DNA from: Legionella sp. PATHC035
GTDB lineage: Bacteria > Pseudomonadota > Gammaproteobacteria > Legionellales > Legionellaceae
Direction: 5' to 3'
NCBI RefSeq assembly: GCF_026191115.1
Contig: NZ_JAPHOT010000001.1
Coordinates: 2,899,001-2,963,000, forward strand
DNA: 64,000 bases
This document shows, in pieces, positions 1 to 8,516 of the stretch. Position numbers and translations under genes: made by a program. Every line of letters begins with the position of its first letter. The first letter of the stretch is position 1. The notes under the pieces were generated by a model. It did no database searches and was not told the DNA's origin. It was given only the letters and a program-made list of their open reading frames with translations.

Positions 1-746
1 AAAAATCAATAGAAAATCAAGAGATGAAGATTTATTTTCAACCCACAGTGGAACTGGCAACGGGTAAAATCATAGGTGCTGAGGCTATGGTCAGCTTTGT
101 ACATGAAAAATATGGATTAATGAGTTTGGAAAAATTTATTTCCCTAATTGAGGGCTCCAGTTTAAGCCAACAATTAACCTCGTTTATGTTAACCCATGTC
201 ACCAAACAATTAGCGCTTTGGCATAATGCGGGACATAAAATTTTTGCATCAGTTAATTTATCCGTTCAAGACGCGATTGATAAAAAATTACCTGTTTTTA
301 TAAAGAAGTTGCTTGATGAAAATAAAATTTCTCCTGAGTATTTGATCCTCGAATTTAATGAACGTGCTTGTTTAGCAGATCAAGCAAAATCAAAAGATGT
401 ATTAAACCAAATAAGTCACCTGGGCGTTAAAATAGCAATACATGATTTCTGCAGTGGTTATGCTTCCTTTATTTATCTGGTCAATTTTCCTATTAATGAA
501 ATAAAAATCGAGAAATCTCTTATTTTGAACATGGTCAAAGATAAGAAGAAGGCTAAAATTGTCGAAGCGATTATTAATCTGGCTAAAACCTTTGAGTTAG
601 AGGTTTTGGCCGATGGGGTAGAAAATCGGGAAATTAGAGAGCAACTCAAACAATATGGTTGTAAGTATGGGCAAGGACTTTATTTTTCTCGTCAAATGAG
701 TCCTTATGAATTTATGGCTTTGTTAAATTCAGGTATTACAAAATAA
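1..746 (+). CDS. EAL-domain protein, 5'-truncated by the window, probably catalytically impaired
   Basis: An EAL (cyclic-di-GMP phosphodiesterase) fold fills almost the whole visible protein. The reading frame stays open upstream of the first ATG at 24 (codons for KSIENQE run to the window edge) and matches the usual lead-in to the YFQP motif, so the real start lies outside the window and ATG 24 is probably internal. Numbering from ATG 24, the EAL glutamate (E20), N78, E110, E113, K161 and Q217 are kept. The metal-binding Asp-Asp pair is H140-D141, and the AEGVE glutamate is Asp (ADGVE, D197). These changes fall on metal and catalytic positions of known EAL enzymes, so the domain may bind rather than hydrolyse c-di-GMP. 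Whether a GGDEF or sensor domain precedes it cannot be seen. It converges on the next gene across a short hairpin. Confidence 0.85.
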   Translation, partial: KSIENQEMKIYFQPTVELATGKIIGAEAMVSFVHEKYGLMSLEKFISLIEGSSLSQQLTSFMLTHVTKQLALWHNAGHKIFASVNLSVQDAIDKKLPVFIKKLLDENKISPEYLILEFNERACLADQAKSKDVLNQISHLGVKIAIHDFCSGYASFIYLVNFPINEIKIEKSLILNMVKDKKKAKIVEAIINLAKTFELEVLADGVENREIREQLKQYGCKYGQGLYFSRQMSPYEFMALLNSGITK

Positions 747-751
747 AGAAA

Positions 752-771
752 GTTGAGCTCTTAAGCTCAAC
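752..771. terminator. Hairpin between convergent genes
   Basis: A perfect 8-bp stem (GTTGAGCT / AGCTCAAC) with a 4-nt loop lies between the stop codons of two convergent genes. There is no strong T-run, so bidirectional termination is inferred from position and shape only. Confidence 0.4.
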
Positions 772-776
772 ATCTC

Positions 777-1469
777 TTAATTAGTCAGGCCAGGTGTTTC
801 TTCTGTGCCTTCTACATCTTGTTTTTTAGTTGGTGCGGAATTGGTTTCAGCGCTCGCAGGACTGAAACTGCCAAATTTTCCCAGGGCATCCGATAAAACA
901 CGGGAATCTTGAACCGTAACACTGGATTGTGCCAGTTCAGATGCTTTGGGTTTGGGAACGGATACATCCATTGCAGGCTCTTGTTTAGGGTAGGTTTTAG
1001 AGAGTTCTTGGCCTTTTGGAGTCCCACTTTTAGTTTGAATCACTGCGTTGGTTAATCCGATTCTATCTGCATAATCTATTGCACCCTCTACATATTCTTT
1101 ATTGGCTGACTCTAAAATGAACTGCACCTCTTTTCCAGCAAAAAAGCGATCGACTGTGCCATCAAATAAATAAGTTGCCAAATCATCCTTGCGTTTTGTA
1201 CAGAGGTTTAAATCACCTCTATAGATCACTGTCGCAAATTCTAGACCCATATTGTTAATTTCAGTTAATAATTCGAGCAGTTTGTCTTTTACAACCTCAT
1301 TATCGTATGATTCAGGAAGATCTCCCTCCAAACTTTGCAAATCTGTTGATTTCAAATCTTTTGTTCTAACGAGGGAAAAAGCGTTAAGTTTGGACTGGAC
1401 TTTTTCATGATAACTTGAGATGAACAGCGTGTTATCTTTGGCTGCATAGTGAATATAAATTTTGGGCAT
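777..1469 (-). CDS. Uncharacterised 230-residue protein, possible Dot/Icm substrate
   Basis: I do not recognise the family. The start is supported by an AGAGGAT ribosome-binding site 5 nt before ATG. The first ~145 residues look like a compact alpha/beta fold with no signal peptide or membrane segment. From about residue 146 the chain becomes low-complexity and rich in K, P, S and T, ending in an acidic stretch (EGTEETPG) close to the C-terminus. A Glu-rich patch just before a flexible C-terminus is the pattern known from Legionella Dot/Icm-translocated proteins, so effector status is possible but unproven. It is convergent with the EAL gene and followed upstream by another unrecognised minus-strand gene. 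Confidence 0.7.
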   Translation of the reverse strand: MPKIYIHYAAKDNTLFISSYHEKVQSKLNAFSLVRTKDLKSTDLQSLEGDLPESYDNEVVKDKLLELLTEINNMGLEFATVIYRGDLNLCTKRKDDLATYLFDGTVDRFFAGKEVQFILESANKEYVEGAIDYADRIGLTNAVIQTKSGTPKGQELSKTYPKQEPAMDVSVPKPKASELAQSSVTVQDSRVLSDALGKFGSFSPASAETNSAPTKKQDVEGTEETPGLTN

Positions 1470-1547
1470 AATATCCTCTTTCTTATTCGATAAATAAGAT
1501 CATATGAATTAATTATAATATAGACTATTTGTTTTATTTTTGACTAA

Positions 1548-2390
1548 TTATTGCGGTTGTACACGAGTTGTTTGAACGGGCTCAAATAACGCATCATATT
1601 GATTTTTAAAAAAAGCTTTTGCTTGTGACGGAGATTCAAATCCTAGAGAATTACTGTATTTAAGGCCTTGTCCAAAACTTGCATTGTGTATGCTGTACTG
1701 GCTGTCCTCTAAAATGAGCTGGGCATAATCCAGCGACTCTAAAACAAGAATGTAGATTTCCTGGGCTTTTTCCGCTTCATGATCCTGGAGTAACCAGAAA
1801 CAGTAATGAGCCATTGCCTCGGCTAAAACCATGTATCCGTAACTGCCATAATGGGGAAGCATGAGCTTACTATTGGCGATAAGTTCTTGGTAAAGCGTTT
1901 CCGACTCTTTATTGTTTGCATGCTGAAGTTTCGAGTAAATGCATTCATTATAACGCTGAATTGCATGAACAGAACCGTATCGAATCGCCATCTTAATGGC
2001 TTCCATCTCAGAAAATCCAAAATCAATGTTCATTTCTTTTCTTACTTCTTGAGAGAGAAAATAAAAATAGGTGCCTCGGACCAGAGAAAACTGATTTAAC
2101 TGAGGATGAGAGAAAAACAAAATTAAAGGGACATTTTTTTGTTGAGATAAGGCCACCCCAGAGGCACACCAAATTTTTTCCCAATAATCCTTTAATTCCT
2201 CACGATTACAAAAGGCTTCAAAAACAGGGTCGTGATGAGCTATTCGAGTAATCACCTCAATTTTTTGGTTTTTAATTAATGCCAGTTTTCTATTATCATT
2301 TGCCTGATTAAAAACATAAATAAATAATCGGTCTTGAGCTGTTAATTTTAATGCCGTATTGAACGTCTTAAAATTAAAAAATGAGTACAT
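1548..2390 (-). CDS. Uncharacterised 280-residue Legionella-type protein
   Basis: A soluble, mostly helical protein with no signal peptide. Residues ~120-240 alternate aromatic-rich helices (motifs such as AIRYGSVHAIQRYNE and YGYMVLAEAMAHYCF) that resemble helical repeats. It vaguely recalls the Legionella DUF5630-type proteins, but I cannot verify this. The ribosome-binding site before ATG is weak (AAAAAGT). It has the same orientation as the 777-1469 gene with a 78-nt gap, so co-transcription is possible. Confidence 0.65.
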   Translation of the reverse strand: MYSFFNFKTFNTALKLTAQDRLFIYVFNQANDNRKLALIKNQKIEVITRIAHHDPVFEAFCNREELKDYWEKIWCASGVALSQQKNVPLILFFSHPQLNQFSLVRGTYFYFLSQEVRKEMNIDFGFSEMEAIKMAIRYGSVHAIQRYNECIYSKLQHANNKESETLYQELIANSKLMLPHYGSYGYMVLAEAMAHYCFWLLQDHEAEKAQEIYILVLESLDYAQLILEDSQYSIHNASFGQGLKYSNSLGFESPSQAKAFFKNQYDALFEPVQTTRVQPQ

Positions 2391-2448
2391 ACTTTTTATG
2401 CCTTTTCTCTAGATTTTTACCCTATGGATGGACACTGCATTCTATTGC

Positions 2449-2537
2449 GTAGGTTGAGCCTTGGCCTAACATTAGGGAGCATTGCTTCTCAACGTCGCGG
2501 TTTATAAAAGAGCTGTTGGGCCAAGAGCCCAACCTAC
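2449..2537. repeat. Inverted repeat built on GGCCTTGGCC/GGGCCAAG arms
   Basis: The left arm at 2449-2471 (GTAGGTTGAGCCTTGGCC plus 5 nt) pairs with the right arm at 2514-2537 with one 1-nt indel and few mismatches, separated by about 42 nt. A related element with the same GGGCCAAGGCCCAACCTA arm lies at 15178-15230. It looks like a dispersed intergenic repeat (REP- or MITE-like) downstream of an outer membrane protein gene; function unknown. Confidence 0.6.
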
Positions 2538-2605
2538 TCTTGATAAAAGTGAACAAATTATTTGCATTATACAACTGAAAAACGCCAGTTTCTATGTTTT
2601 TAGAA

Positions 2606-3508
2606 CTAAAAATAGCAATTCAGGGCCAATGCGCCAGTGACGAATTCAGCTGCATGGGGTCCTGTGACAGAAAACCAAATACCGCCAATAAGACCCAGAT
2701 TGGGGCTAAAATTGTATTCAACAGCCGGAGCCAACGAAACCTGTTCATTTGCTCTTCCCCCTAAACCCGCAATTGTTCCGCCTGGAGTAAATCCGGGATT
2801 ACCGTCAAAATTACTTCCTGGACTGTGTACATATAACACTTCGAAAACAGGAACCCAGTTTTGTGTGAGTGTGTACTCAAATGCCAAGTCAGCAGAATAA
2901 CTGTTATCCAGCTTTACCTTACCTACGGTATCGGGAGTACCGCCAAAAGCGTTCACTCCACTGACGGTGACATCGCTAAATTTGGCTCCCACCAAACTTA
3001 AACGGGTGCGTAAATAATGTTTATTTGGTAATAAAACCAATTTTTGAAAGTTAAAACCCAGATAGGTTTGGAATGAACCCAAACCTGTTTGATCGGTACC
3101 CAATTTTTTGGGATCTAAATTTTCATAGCGTCCAGTGGGAAAAACTTCTTGGACGACGACACGAAGATCGGGAATCCAGGAGTTTTCCTTTGCACGCAAA
3201 ACTTGCACCCCAGCAGCTAAGCTATAATCTCCGATGCCGTTTCCATGCTGGTTTTTATCCCAACTGTAATCATAAGGCAAAGCAGTTTGTAAATCTAAAA
3301 AGCTGAGCACTCCTAAACTCACAATAGGCGTCACTTCAAAATTTCTAAACCCATGGGGGTAGCCGCTATAAAACGCATACGGTTCAAAATTAACATGGCC
3401 TGCGGGTATTGTTTTTCCAGCTGGGGCAAGCAAAGGTCCTGTGAACCATGGATCTGCACATGCTGCATTGACAAAAAATAATAATAAAAATAAGAGTCTT
3501 GATTTCAT
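2606..3508 (-). CDS. Outer-membrane beta-barrel protein (transporter-like)
   Basis: Starting at the ATG at 3508 gives a textbook signal peptide (MKSRLLFLLLFFVNAACA, then DPWFTGP). A longer frame to 3616 would add 36 charged, Asn/Lys-rich residues in front and is unlikely. The mature part alternates short amphipathic strands with Gly/Asn/Asp turns and ends in an aromatic residue (...NCYF), as outer-membrane barrels do for assembly by BAM. The overall pattern resembles the phenol-degradation MetA-like channel family (PF13557), a family inference only. No strong ribosome-binding site is seen. It stands alone between two hairpin or repeat regions. Confidence 0.75.
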   Translation of the reverse strand: MKSRLLFLLLFFVNAACADPWFTGPLLAPAGKTIPAGHVNFEPYAFYSGYPHGFRNFEVTPIVSLGVLSFLDLQTALPYDYSWDKNQHGNGIGDYSLAAGVQVLRAKENSWIPDLRVVVQEVFPTGRYENLDPKKLGTDQTGLGSFQTYLGFNFQKLVLLPNKHYLRTRLSLVGAKFSDVTVSGVNAFGGTPDTVGKVKLDNSYSADLAFEYTLTQNWVPVFEVLYVHSPGSNFDGNPGFTPGGTIAGLGGRANEQVSLAPAVEYNFSPNLGLIGGIWFSVTGPHAAEFVTGALALNCYF

Positions 3509-3739
3509 AATGAGTGGATTAGGGTAAAAATTAAAATTTAAAACTTTTTTCTTATTAAGGGAATTTATTTTTAACGTACTGCAGTGCTTTTTATAAAAAA
3601 TCGTGTTGCCAAGCATGTTTTAGTAACAATTTCTTACAATTTGATTATTTAATGAATTTCGAGAAAGTAGGGAAAGGATGTGCGGATTTAAGTCGACCTC
3701 TGAGGGTTTCAACAGACTCGAGTTTGAAATGCTAGTAAG

Positions 3740-3760
3740 CTCGGAGCACTTGGCTCCGAG
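3740..3760. terminator. Perfect 8-bp hairpin 3' of the small 81-residue gene
   Basis: CTCGGAGC and GCTCCGAG form a perfect stem with a 5-nt loop just beyond the stop codon of the minus-strand gene at 3769. No T-run follows on the minus strand, so the terminator call is tentative. Confidence 0.4.
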
Positions 3761-3768
3761 TGGACTAT

Positions 3769-4014
3769 TTATTTTGCAGGAACTTCTTTCCACCAATTTG
3801 TTTGGGTTTCTGTTGCCCAGTGTCCTTCACGCATACGTGCAACAAAAGCCTCTGCCTTTTCAGGAGTTGATGATTTTTGATCTAATTTTATGCACCAATC
3901 CCAGTCGCCTGATGTAGACCACATTTTTTCTACGCCATCCCATTTTGCCATTGCATTCATGTCAGACATAGATTTATTGCTTTTCATAAAAATTACACTG
4001 TTCCATGCATTCAT
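3769..4014 (-). CDS. Small 81-residue protein, possible alpha/beta-barrel (Lrp/GYD-like) fold
   Basis: A good ribosome-binding site (AAGGATAT, then AAATA before ATG) supports this short gene. The protein is Trp-rich (six or more Trp) and has a strand-helix-strand pattern, with SGDWDWCIKLDQ followed by a helix and WATETQTNWWKEV. This recalls ligand-binding dimeric alpha/beta-barrel (RAM- or GYD-like) domains. There is no DNA-binding part, signal peptide or membrane segment. Family assignment is a guess; that the gene is real is more certain than what it does. Confidence 0.6.
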   Translation of the reverse strand: MNAWNSVIFMKSNKSMSDMNAMAKWDGVEKMWSTSGDWDWCIKLDQKSSTPEKAEAFVARMREGHWATETQTNWWKEVPAK

Positions 4015-4220
4015 TATTTATATCCTTATAGAAAAAAATTAAATAGTTGCTTGAATCGATGACTCAAGTTTTTTAAGAATAGAATAGTTTCAGAATTCTT
4101 TCCAATTTATCCAATGGTTTTTTATTGTCGATTTTGATTCTAATTTCTGAGGCTAGAGCGGATATCGGTAGGGCACTTTTTAGGCTTAACCATATAGTCT
4201 ATTTTCACATTGTTATGCGG

Positions 4221-4252
4221 CATAGTTCGGGCATTAAATTGCCCGAACTATG
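4221..4252. repeat. 13-bp perfect inverted repeat in a 315-nt intergenic gap
   Basis: CATAGTTCGGGCA (4221-4233) pairs perfectly with TGCCCGAACTATG (4240-4252) around a 6-nt loop, about 80 nt past the stop of the 1221-residue gene (minus strand). No T-tract is on either side. It may be a terminator or RNA structure, or a protein-binding palindrome. Nothing else is recognised in 4015-4330 apart from the promoter side of the small gene at 3769. Confidence 0.5.
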
Positions 4253-4330
4253 GGTAACGCAAAGAAGAATGTTACTCTAAAGCGGGTGTCATTGGATCTT
4301 GGCTCCTACCATTCTTTGTGGTCTTAATTT

Positions 4331-7300
4331 TTAGGCTGCAGGAGCGGCAAGTAAAGGAATCTCATTTTCATCCTTCGGTGGCACCTTTTGGTAGTCGCAA
4401 AGCCATTGATTTTTTAACTCAATTTCTCTATCTGTTTTTGCAGTACTAAAGAAGAAAGTCTTTCCAGCGGCTAAACGCGCGAATCCTGCAAAAAGTCCTA
4501 TACCCGTAATGATCATCGCAATATCAGCAATCAGTCGGCGCGTATCGTGACGATGACTAAATTCATCTTTGGCCGCTTCCATTAAATCATCTGCTTGCTT
4601 TTTTATGGGAAGGCCTGATAAGCGTATGTTCAATGCTTTTTCATAAAATTGATTGAGGGATTGATCATATTCATTTCCATATCCTTTCTCTTTGCTGAGT
4701 TTCATTTTTTTATCGCGAAACGTCTTTAGAGTGAGCAAATCATGGATCACTACAGAGGAGAGTTTATTATTTTCTATTTTTTTCAGAATTACTTGTCGAA
4801 AAATGGGATCATGGAGCGTTGCTCCTATGAGTTGGCTTTGAAGAGAGGGGACAATTTTGTCCAGAGTCGGCTCGAACTGCGTTACAAGTTTATCTATAGG
4901 TTCAACTGGGGACTCTTGGCTAATAACCTCAGTTTCAAGAAGCTTTTCATAAAGTTTTTGGTCTCGTATCAATTGTTTATGAGTTTTTTGAGCATCCTCA
5001 GCGGTTAATGTGCTACTTAACTGTTCAAAATCCTCGATGGTTTTCGAAAAAATAGGATCATCGAATACTCTTTTCTTATCGGCGACTGAGGTGGCTTTTT
5101 TTAAGCGGTCATACAGCCCATACAAAATACCTTCTATTTGTCGGGTTTGATGTTCCACCTCAAATTGCTTTTGCAGATCAGGAGGTAGTTTCACAAATAA
5201 TTGATTTAAGAGAGGCACTATTTTTTTTCGTTCTTCAATATTTTGCGCTAAATTGATTTGCCTCAGATAAAATTGATAGATCTCTTTTTTTACCTGAGAC
5301 AATTGAGAGGCGTAGTGATTTCGCTCATGTTCTGGAAGCTTATTATATTTTTCTTCCAATAAGTTCAGTGCAGCGGGTTTATTTTCCTCTGTTGCTAAAT
5401 TGAGTCGTTGCTGTACGTATTCCTCCAGGTGTTGCAACTCCATTTGCGCCTGTTCAATCGTTTCAGCCGCGCCAAAGAGACCGGTGGTTTCTGTCGCTGC
5501 ATACTGCAGTTTCGCAAAAAAGCCCCTCTTGGCTTCGAGATCTGAATGTTCTTTAAATTGCTGGACTAATTCCCAAAAATGCCGGATTTGACGTAAGGTG
5601 ATGATTTTATTCTCGACATCGTTACCCAGTGTAAATGCTTCATTTTGCAATGCTTGATCGATAGTTTGCCACAGTGCTTGATTTTTCATGATGCGGTTTA
5701 CCAAAATACTCGGTGTGGCCGCGTTCAGTTCTTCCAGGCAGATACCGGCAAGTTGTATACCATTCATTTGTTGCAGTGTTTCATCATTGATGGAGTAGAA
5801 AAAAGGGCTTTCAAAAACTTCTACAGAAGATTTCTGCAACGTGCTGCGAAAACGTTGTAGCGCGTCATTTGCTTTCTTAAATCGCACTACAGCCTCTTGA
5901 AATAAAGTGACTGTAGCGCTCATACCTTCCCAGGAAGACTTAGTCGTCTGCAGTATTTTTAAAGCACGCAGCATCAGTAATACATCAGAGCCTGCTGTAA
6001 GAAGTTCGTTGACTTGGCACCAGTATGAATTAGGGTAATGTTTTTTATATTCACTACTAAGCGCTGCATAGGGTTTAAAATCCGATGAGCTCAGGTCGGT
6101 AAGGTCTAGAGAAAATAAGTGTTTTAGGAGGGTACTTTCACGGTATTGTCCCACAAGAGTTTGTCCGAGTTCAAATTCGGATTGTTTCATGAAAAAGTCA
6201 GCAAGGATATTCGTTGTTTGAGCGGGCTGATGTTCCCACAAGTTAAATAACTCGGATTCTTGGGCTAAATTGTCCACATAATCATTAAATTGTTGCGCCA
6301 AATCGCTCAGATTTAATTCTGCATAATCAATAAGATTGATTTGAGCAAAAGGTAGGAGTTGTTCTTCCCAGCCTAGTATGAGTTCAGGGAAAGCAATTGC
6401 GTTTTTGCCTGTTAATGCGATGGGTTTGGTAAATAACTCAGCGCGTTCTATGGTTTTTTTTAATTGCTCAATAGAGTCCATGGAGATGGAAACAGGATAA
6501 TCACACATGACCCAACTTGAGGATAAATCCATGTCTGCTGAACAAGTGGGAAATGATTTGTGCAGCTCCTTAATGTGCCTGTCGATTTGTTGGAGAAAGT
6601 GGGTTAGCGACTCGTTCTCTTTTTCGTTAGCTAGTTCTTGAAAATGCTTTTGAATTCGCAACAGTTTTTCCAGGAGCAGTTTACTTTCTTCATGTAAATC
6701 ATCGTATAGATTTTTTAATAAAAGTTCCTCATGGGTTTGCTTCAGTATGGGATCAATTTTCAGCTGCAATTCAAATAACTTTTGAATACGAAGAATGGCC
6801 TGCTGGTACTCTGGTGGCGTATTTTTTGTTTGGAGCATTAGAGCCATTTGATCTTTAAAGGTCTCATAATGCTCAATATGTCCTTGTTGCAACTTTTTAA
6901 TGGTCGCTAATAATTGAGATTGTAAATTAAAGAGAGTTAATTGATTTTCAGCATCCAATGGACTTTCAGCAATAAAAACTTGATACACACGTTTCAAATA
7001 ACTATCGAAATCCAGTGCAATATAACTTAGGTACTCTCCTTGAGCAGGAGTTGCTGTTTTAGGTTTGCTTAGGAGTAAATCTAACAGTTGCTTTTGATGA
7101 CTTTCATCTTCACGACTCGCTTTTTTTAATTGATCTAAAAATTGTTTGATATATGGCCAATTTTCGTCAGTAATCGTGACTCGCATTGCGCCGTATTTAT
7201 CCGGTGGAAAAACGCCTTTTTCCAATAGAAGTTTTGCTTGATAAACCGGGTCGCTAAAATACAAAGAACCGGCAGCAGTATAGGTGTCCGAAGCTCCTTT

Positions 7301-7996
7301 TAAGGAATGACCTTGGCCAAATTGATCGTGATTTTGTTGTACCTCATCAGGATCTTTTTTAGCTCCTAACAGGAATTCTAGAGCCGAGGCTGCAGGTGCT
7401 GTTTGTTCCAATCCAAGCAGAAGCAAACTATCGTAATCATTCCGGTGAAAATAAAAATGGCCGCTGCATCCATTGTTGGCTATTTTTTTTCCATAAAAAT
7501 TCGTCTTTCCCATGCCACCCATGGCAATATTAATACCAAAATCCAGGGGTGTTTTAATCATTCCGGGTAATTGCCCCATAATTCCCAGAAGAAACCCTTT
7601 CCCTTCAACCGCTGTACCATCGCCACTGCGAGTCACATTATGGGTGGCTGAGCGCGAAAAAACAGTATTTTGTGATTCTGGAGCAGGGAAGTAATTTAAT
7701 AATTCTTTCTTATTGGTTCCACTGAGCTCTTGATAGTCAAGAATAATGCGACTTGCGTGGGATACATAATCAGCGATGGTTAATTGATCGGAGGGTGCTT
7801 GCAATTTAGATGACTTGGATAGATAAGAACGAGTCATGAAGTCACCGCAAGCCAAACAAGCCAGTAAGAGCTGAGTCATATTGACTGCAACATCATCTTT
7901 TGCATTATGTATAAAGGTATCAGCCCATTGTTGAGCAACGACCACTTGATCCTGATCAATGGTGCACGAAAGAATATCGAATTTCTTATCAGACAT
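4331..7996 (-). CDS. Large coiled-coil protein with C-terminal hydrophobic segment; Dot/Icm effector candidate
   Basis: A 1221-residue protein with no recognised enzymatic domain. Residues ~1-300 look globular, with Gly-rich and aromatic stretches (GFLLGIMGQLPGM, HFYFHRNDYDSLLLLGLEQ, then SLYFSDPVYQAKLLLEKG). Residues ~300-1130 are long Gln/Glu/Leu-rich helices typical of coiled coils. Near the C-terminus there is one hydrophobic segment (IADIAMIITGIGLFAGFARL) followed by KTFFFSTAKTDREIEL and a short tail. This architecture, large size and C-terminal layout recall SdhA/SidH-type Legionella effectors; that link is from memory and not verified. It is a single-gene unit preceded by a 250-nt region with no other gene. 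Confidence 0.7.
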   Translation of the reverse strand: MSDKKFDILSCTIDQDQVVVAQQWADTFIHNAKDDVAVNMTQLLLACLACGDFMTRSYLSKSSKLQAPSDQLTIADYVSHASRIILDYQELSGTNKKELLNYFPAPESQNTVFSRSATHNVTRSGDGTAVEGKGFLLGIMGQLPGMIKTPLDFGINIAMGGMGKTNFYGKKIANNGCSGHFYFHRNDYDSLLLLGLEQTAPAASALEFLLGAKKDPDEVQQNHDQFGQGHSLKGASDTYTAAGSLYFSDPVYQAKLLLEKGVFPPDKYGAMRVTITDENWPYIKQFLDQLKKASREDESHQKQLLDLLLSKPKTATPAQGEYLSYIALDFDSYLKRVYQVFIAESPLDAENQLTLFNLQSQLLATIKKLQQGHIEHYETFKDQMALMLQTKNTPPEYQQAILRIQKLFELQLKIDPILKQTHEELLLKNLYDDLHEESKLLLEKLLRIQKHFQELANEKENESLTHFLQQIDRHIKELHKSFPTCSADMDLSSSWVMCDYPVSISMDSIEQLKKTIERAELFTKPIALTGKNAIAFPELILGWEEQLLPFAQINLIDYAELNLSDLAQQFNDYVDNLAQESELFNLWEHQPAQTTNILADFFMKQSEFELGQTLVGQYRESTLLKHLFSLDLTDLSSSDFKPYAALSSEYKKHYPNSYWCQVNELLTAGSDVLLMLRALKILQTTKSSWEGMSATVTLFQEAVVRFKKANDALQRFRSTLQKSSVEVFESPFFYSINDETLQQMNGIQLAGICLEELNAATPSILVNRIMKNQALWQTIDQALQNEAFTLGNDVENKIITLRQIRHFWELVQQFKEHSDLEAKRGFFAKLQYAATETTGLFGAAETIEQAQMELQHLEEYVQQRLNLATEENKPAALNLLEEKYNKLPEHERNHYASQLSQVKKEIYQFYLRQINLAQNIEERKKIVPLLNQLFVKLPPDLQKQFEVEHQTRQIEGILYGLYDRLKKATSVADKKRVFDDPIFSKTIEDFEQLSSTLTAEDAQKTHKQLIRDQKLYEKLLETEVISQESPVEPIDKLVTQFEPTLDKIVPSLQSQLIGATLHDPIFRQVILKKIENNKLSSVVIHDLLTLKTFRDKKMKLSKEKGYGNEYDQSLNQFYEKALNIRLSGLPIKKQADDLMEAAKDEFSHRHDTRRLIADIAMIITGIGLFAGFARLAAGKTFFFSTAKTDREIELKNQWLCDYQKVPPKDENEIPLLAAPAA

Positions 7997-8149
7997 TTTT
8001 TTAAGACTTAAATTAAATTGCCGCTATGGTAACAAACAAGACTCTCTTGTTGCAAAAATAAATACATAGTTGTTTTTTTGATCACCCATGTTTCGATCGA
8101 ACACAAGAACTTTAACCTGCAAAACATGAGTTTTCATATCAATGATAAA

Positions 8150-8179
8150 TTGAGCCAAGTACTATACTTAACTTATAAA
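8150..8179 (+). promoter_or_regulatory. Putative sigma-70 promoter for yacG
   Basis: TTGAGC (8150-8155) and TATAAA (8174-8179) are separated by 18 nt, about 70 nt before the yacG start codon. Sequence match only. Confidence 0.4.
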
Positions 8180-8251
8180 TAGAAGCATTGAGTTGAAAAT
8201 TACGGGTTGTCTATCGCATACTCCGTGCTACATCAATTAACGAAGACTGTT

Positions 8252-8461
8252 ATGAATAACCATCAAAAAATTATCTGCCCTACGTGTGGAAAACAAAATA
8301 CCTGGTATCCAGAAAACCCGTTTAAGCCATTTTGTTCCGACCGATGTAAACTCATTGATTTGGGTGAATGGGCTCGTGAAAATCGAACAATTCCTGGAAA
8401 ACCAATGGATATGGAGTTTATCAATTCAACCAATGAGGATGGTGGCAACGAGTATAATTAA
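8252..8461 (+). CDS. yacG: DNA gyrase inhibitor YacG
   Basis: A 69-residue zinc protein. Cysteines C9, C12, C28 and C32 form the CxxC...CxxxC zinc site, followed by the signature DLGEWARE. In E. coli YacG binds GyrB and blocks DNA binding by gyrase. The ATG at 8252 is chosen because the protein then begins a few residues before the zinc site, as in other YacG proteins; the frame extends 15 codons upstream without similarity. In many gammaproteobacteria yacG lies near coaE and pilD, which are not here, so this copy is displaced. It is followed after 55 nt by the malic enzyme gene and could share its transcript. Confidence 0.9.
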   Translation: MNNHQKIICPTCGKQNTWYPENPFKPFCSDRCKLIDLGEWARENRTIPGKPMDMEFINSTNEDGGNEYN

Positions 8462-8516
8462 GCTTTTAAAGAAAAAATTTAGGAGTTATTTTTTAAATAT
8501 GAGATAAGGAGCTGCT

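Noticed and set aside
3678..3917. 79-codon plus-strand frame
   Set aside because: It runs antisense through the well-supported small gene at 3769-4014 and over the hairpin.
4221..4252. Rho-independent terminator
   Set aside because: A perfect 13-bp stem but without a T-run on either strand; listed as an inverted repeat only.
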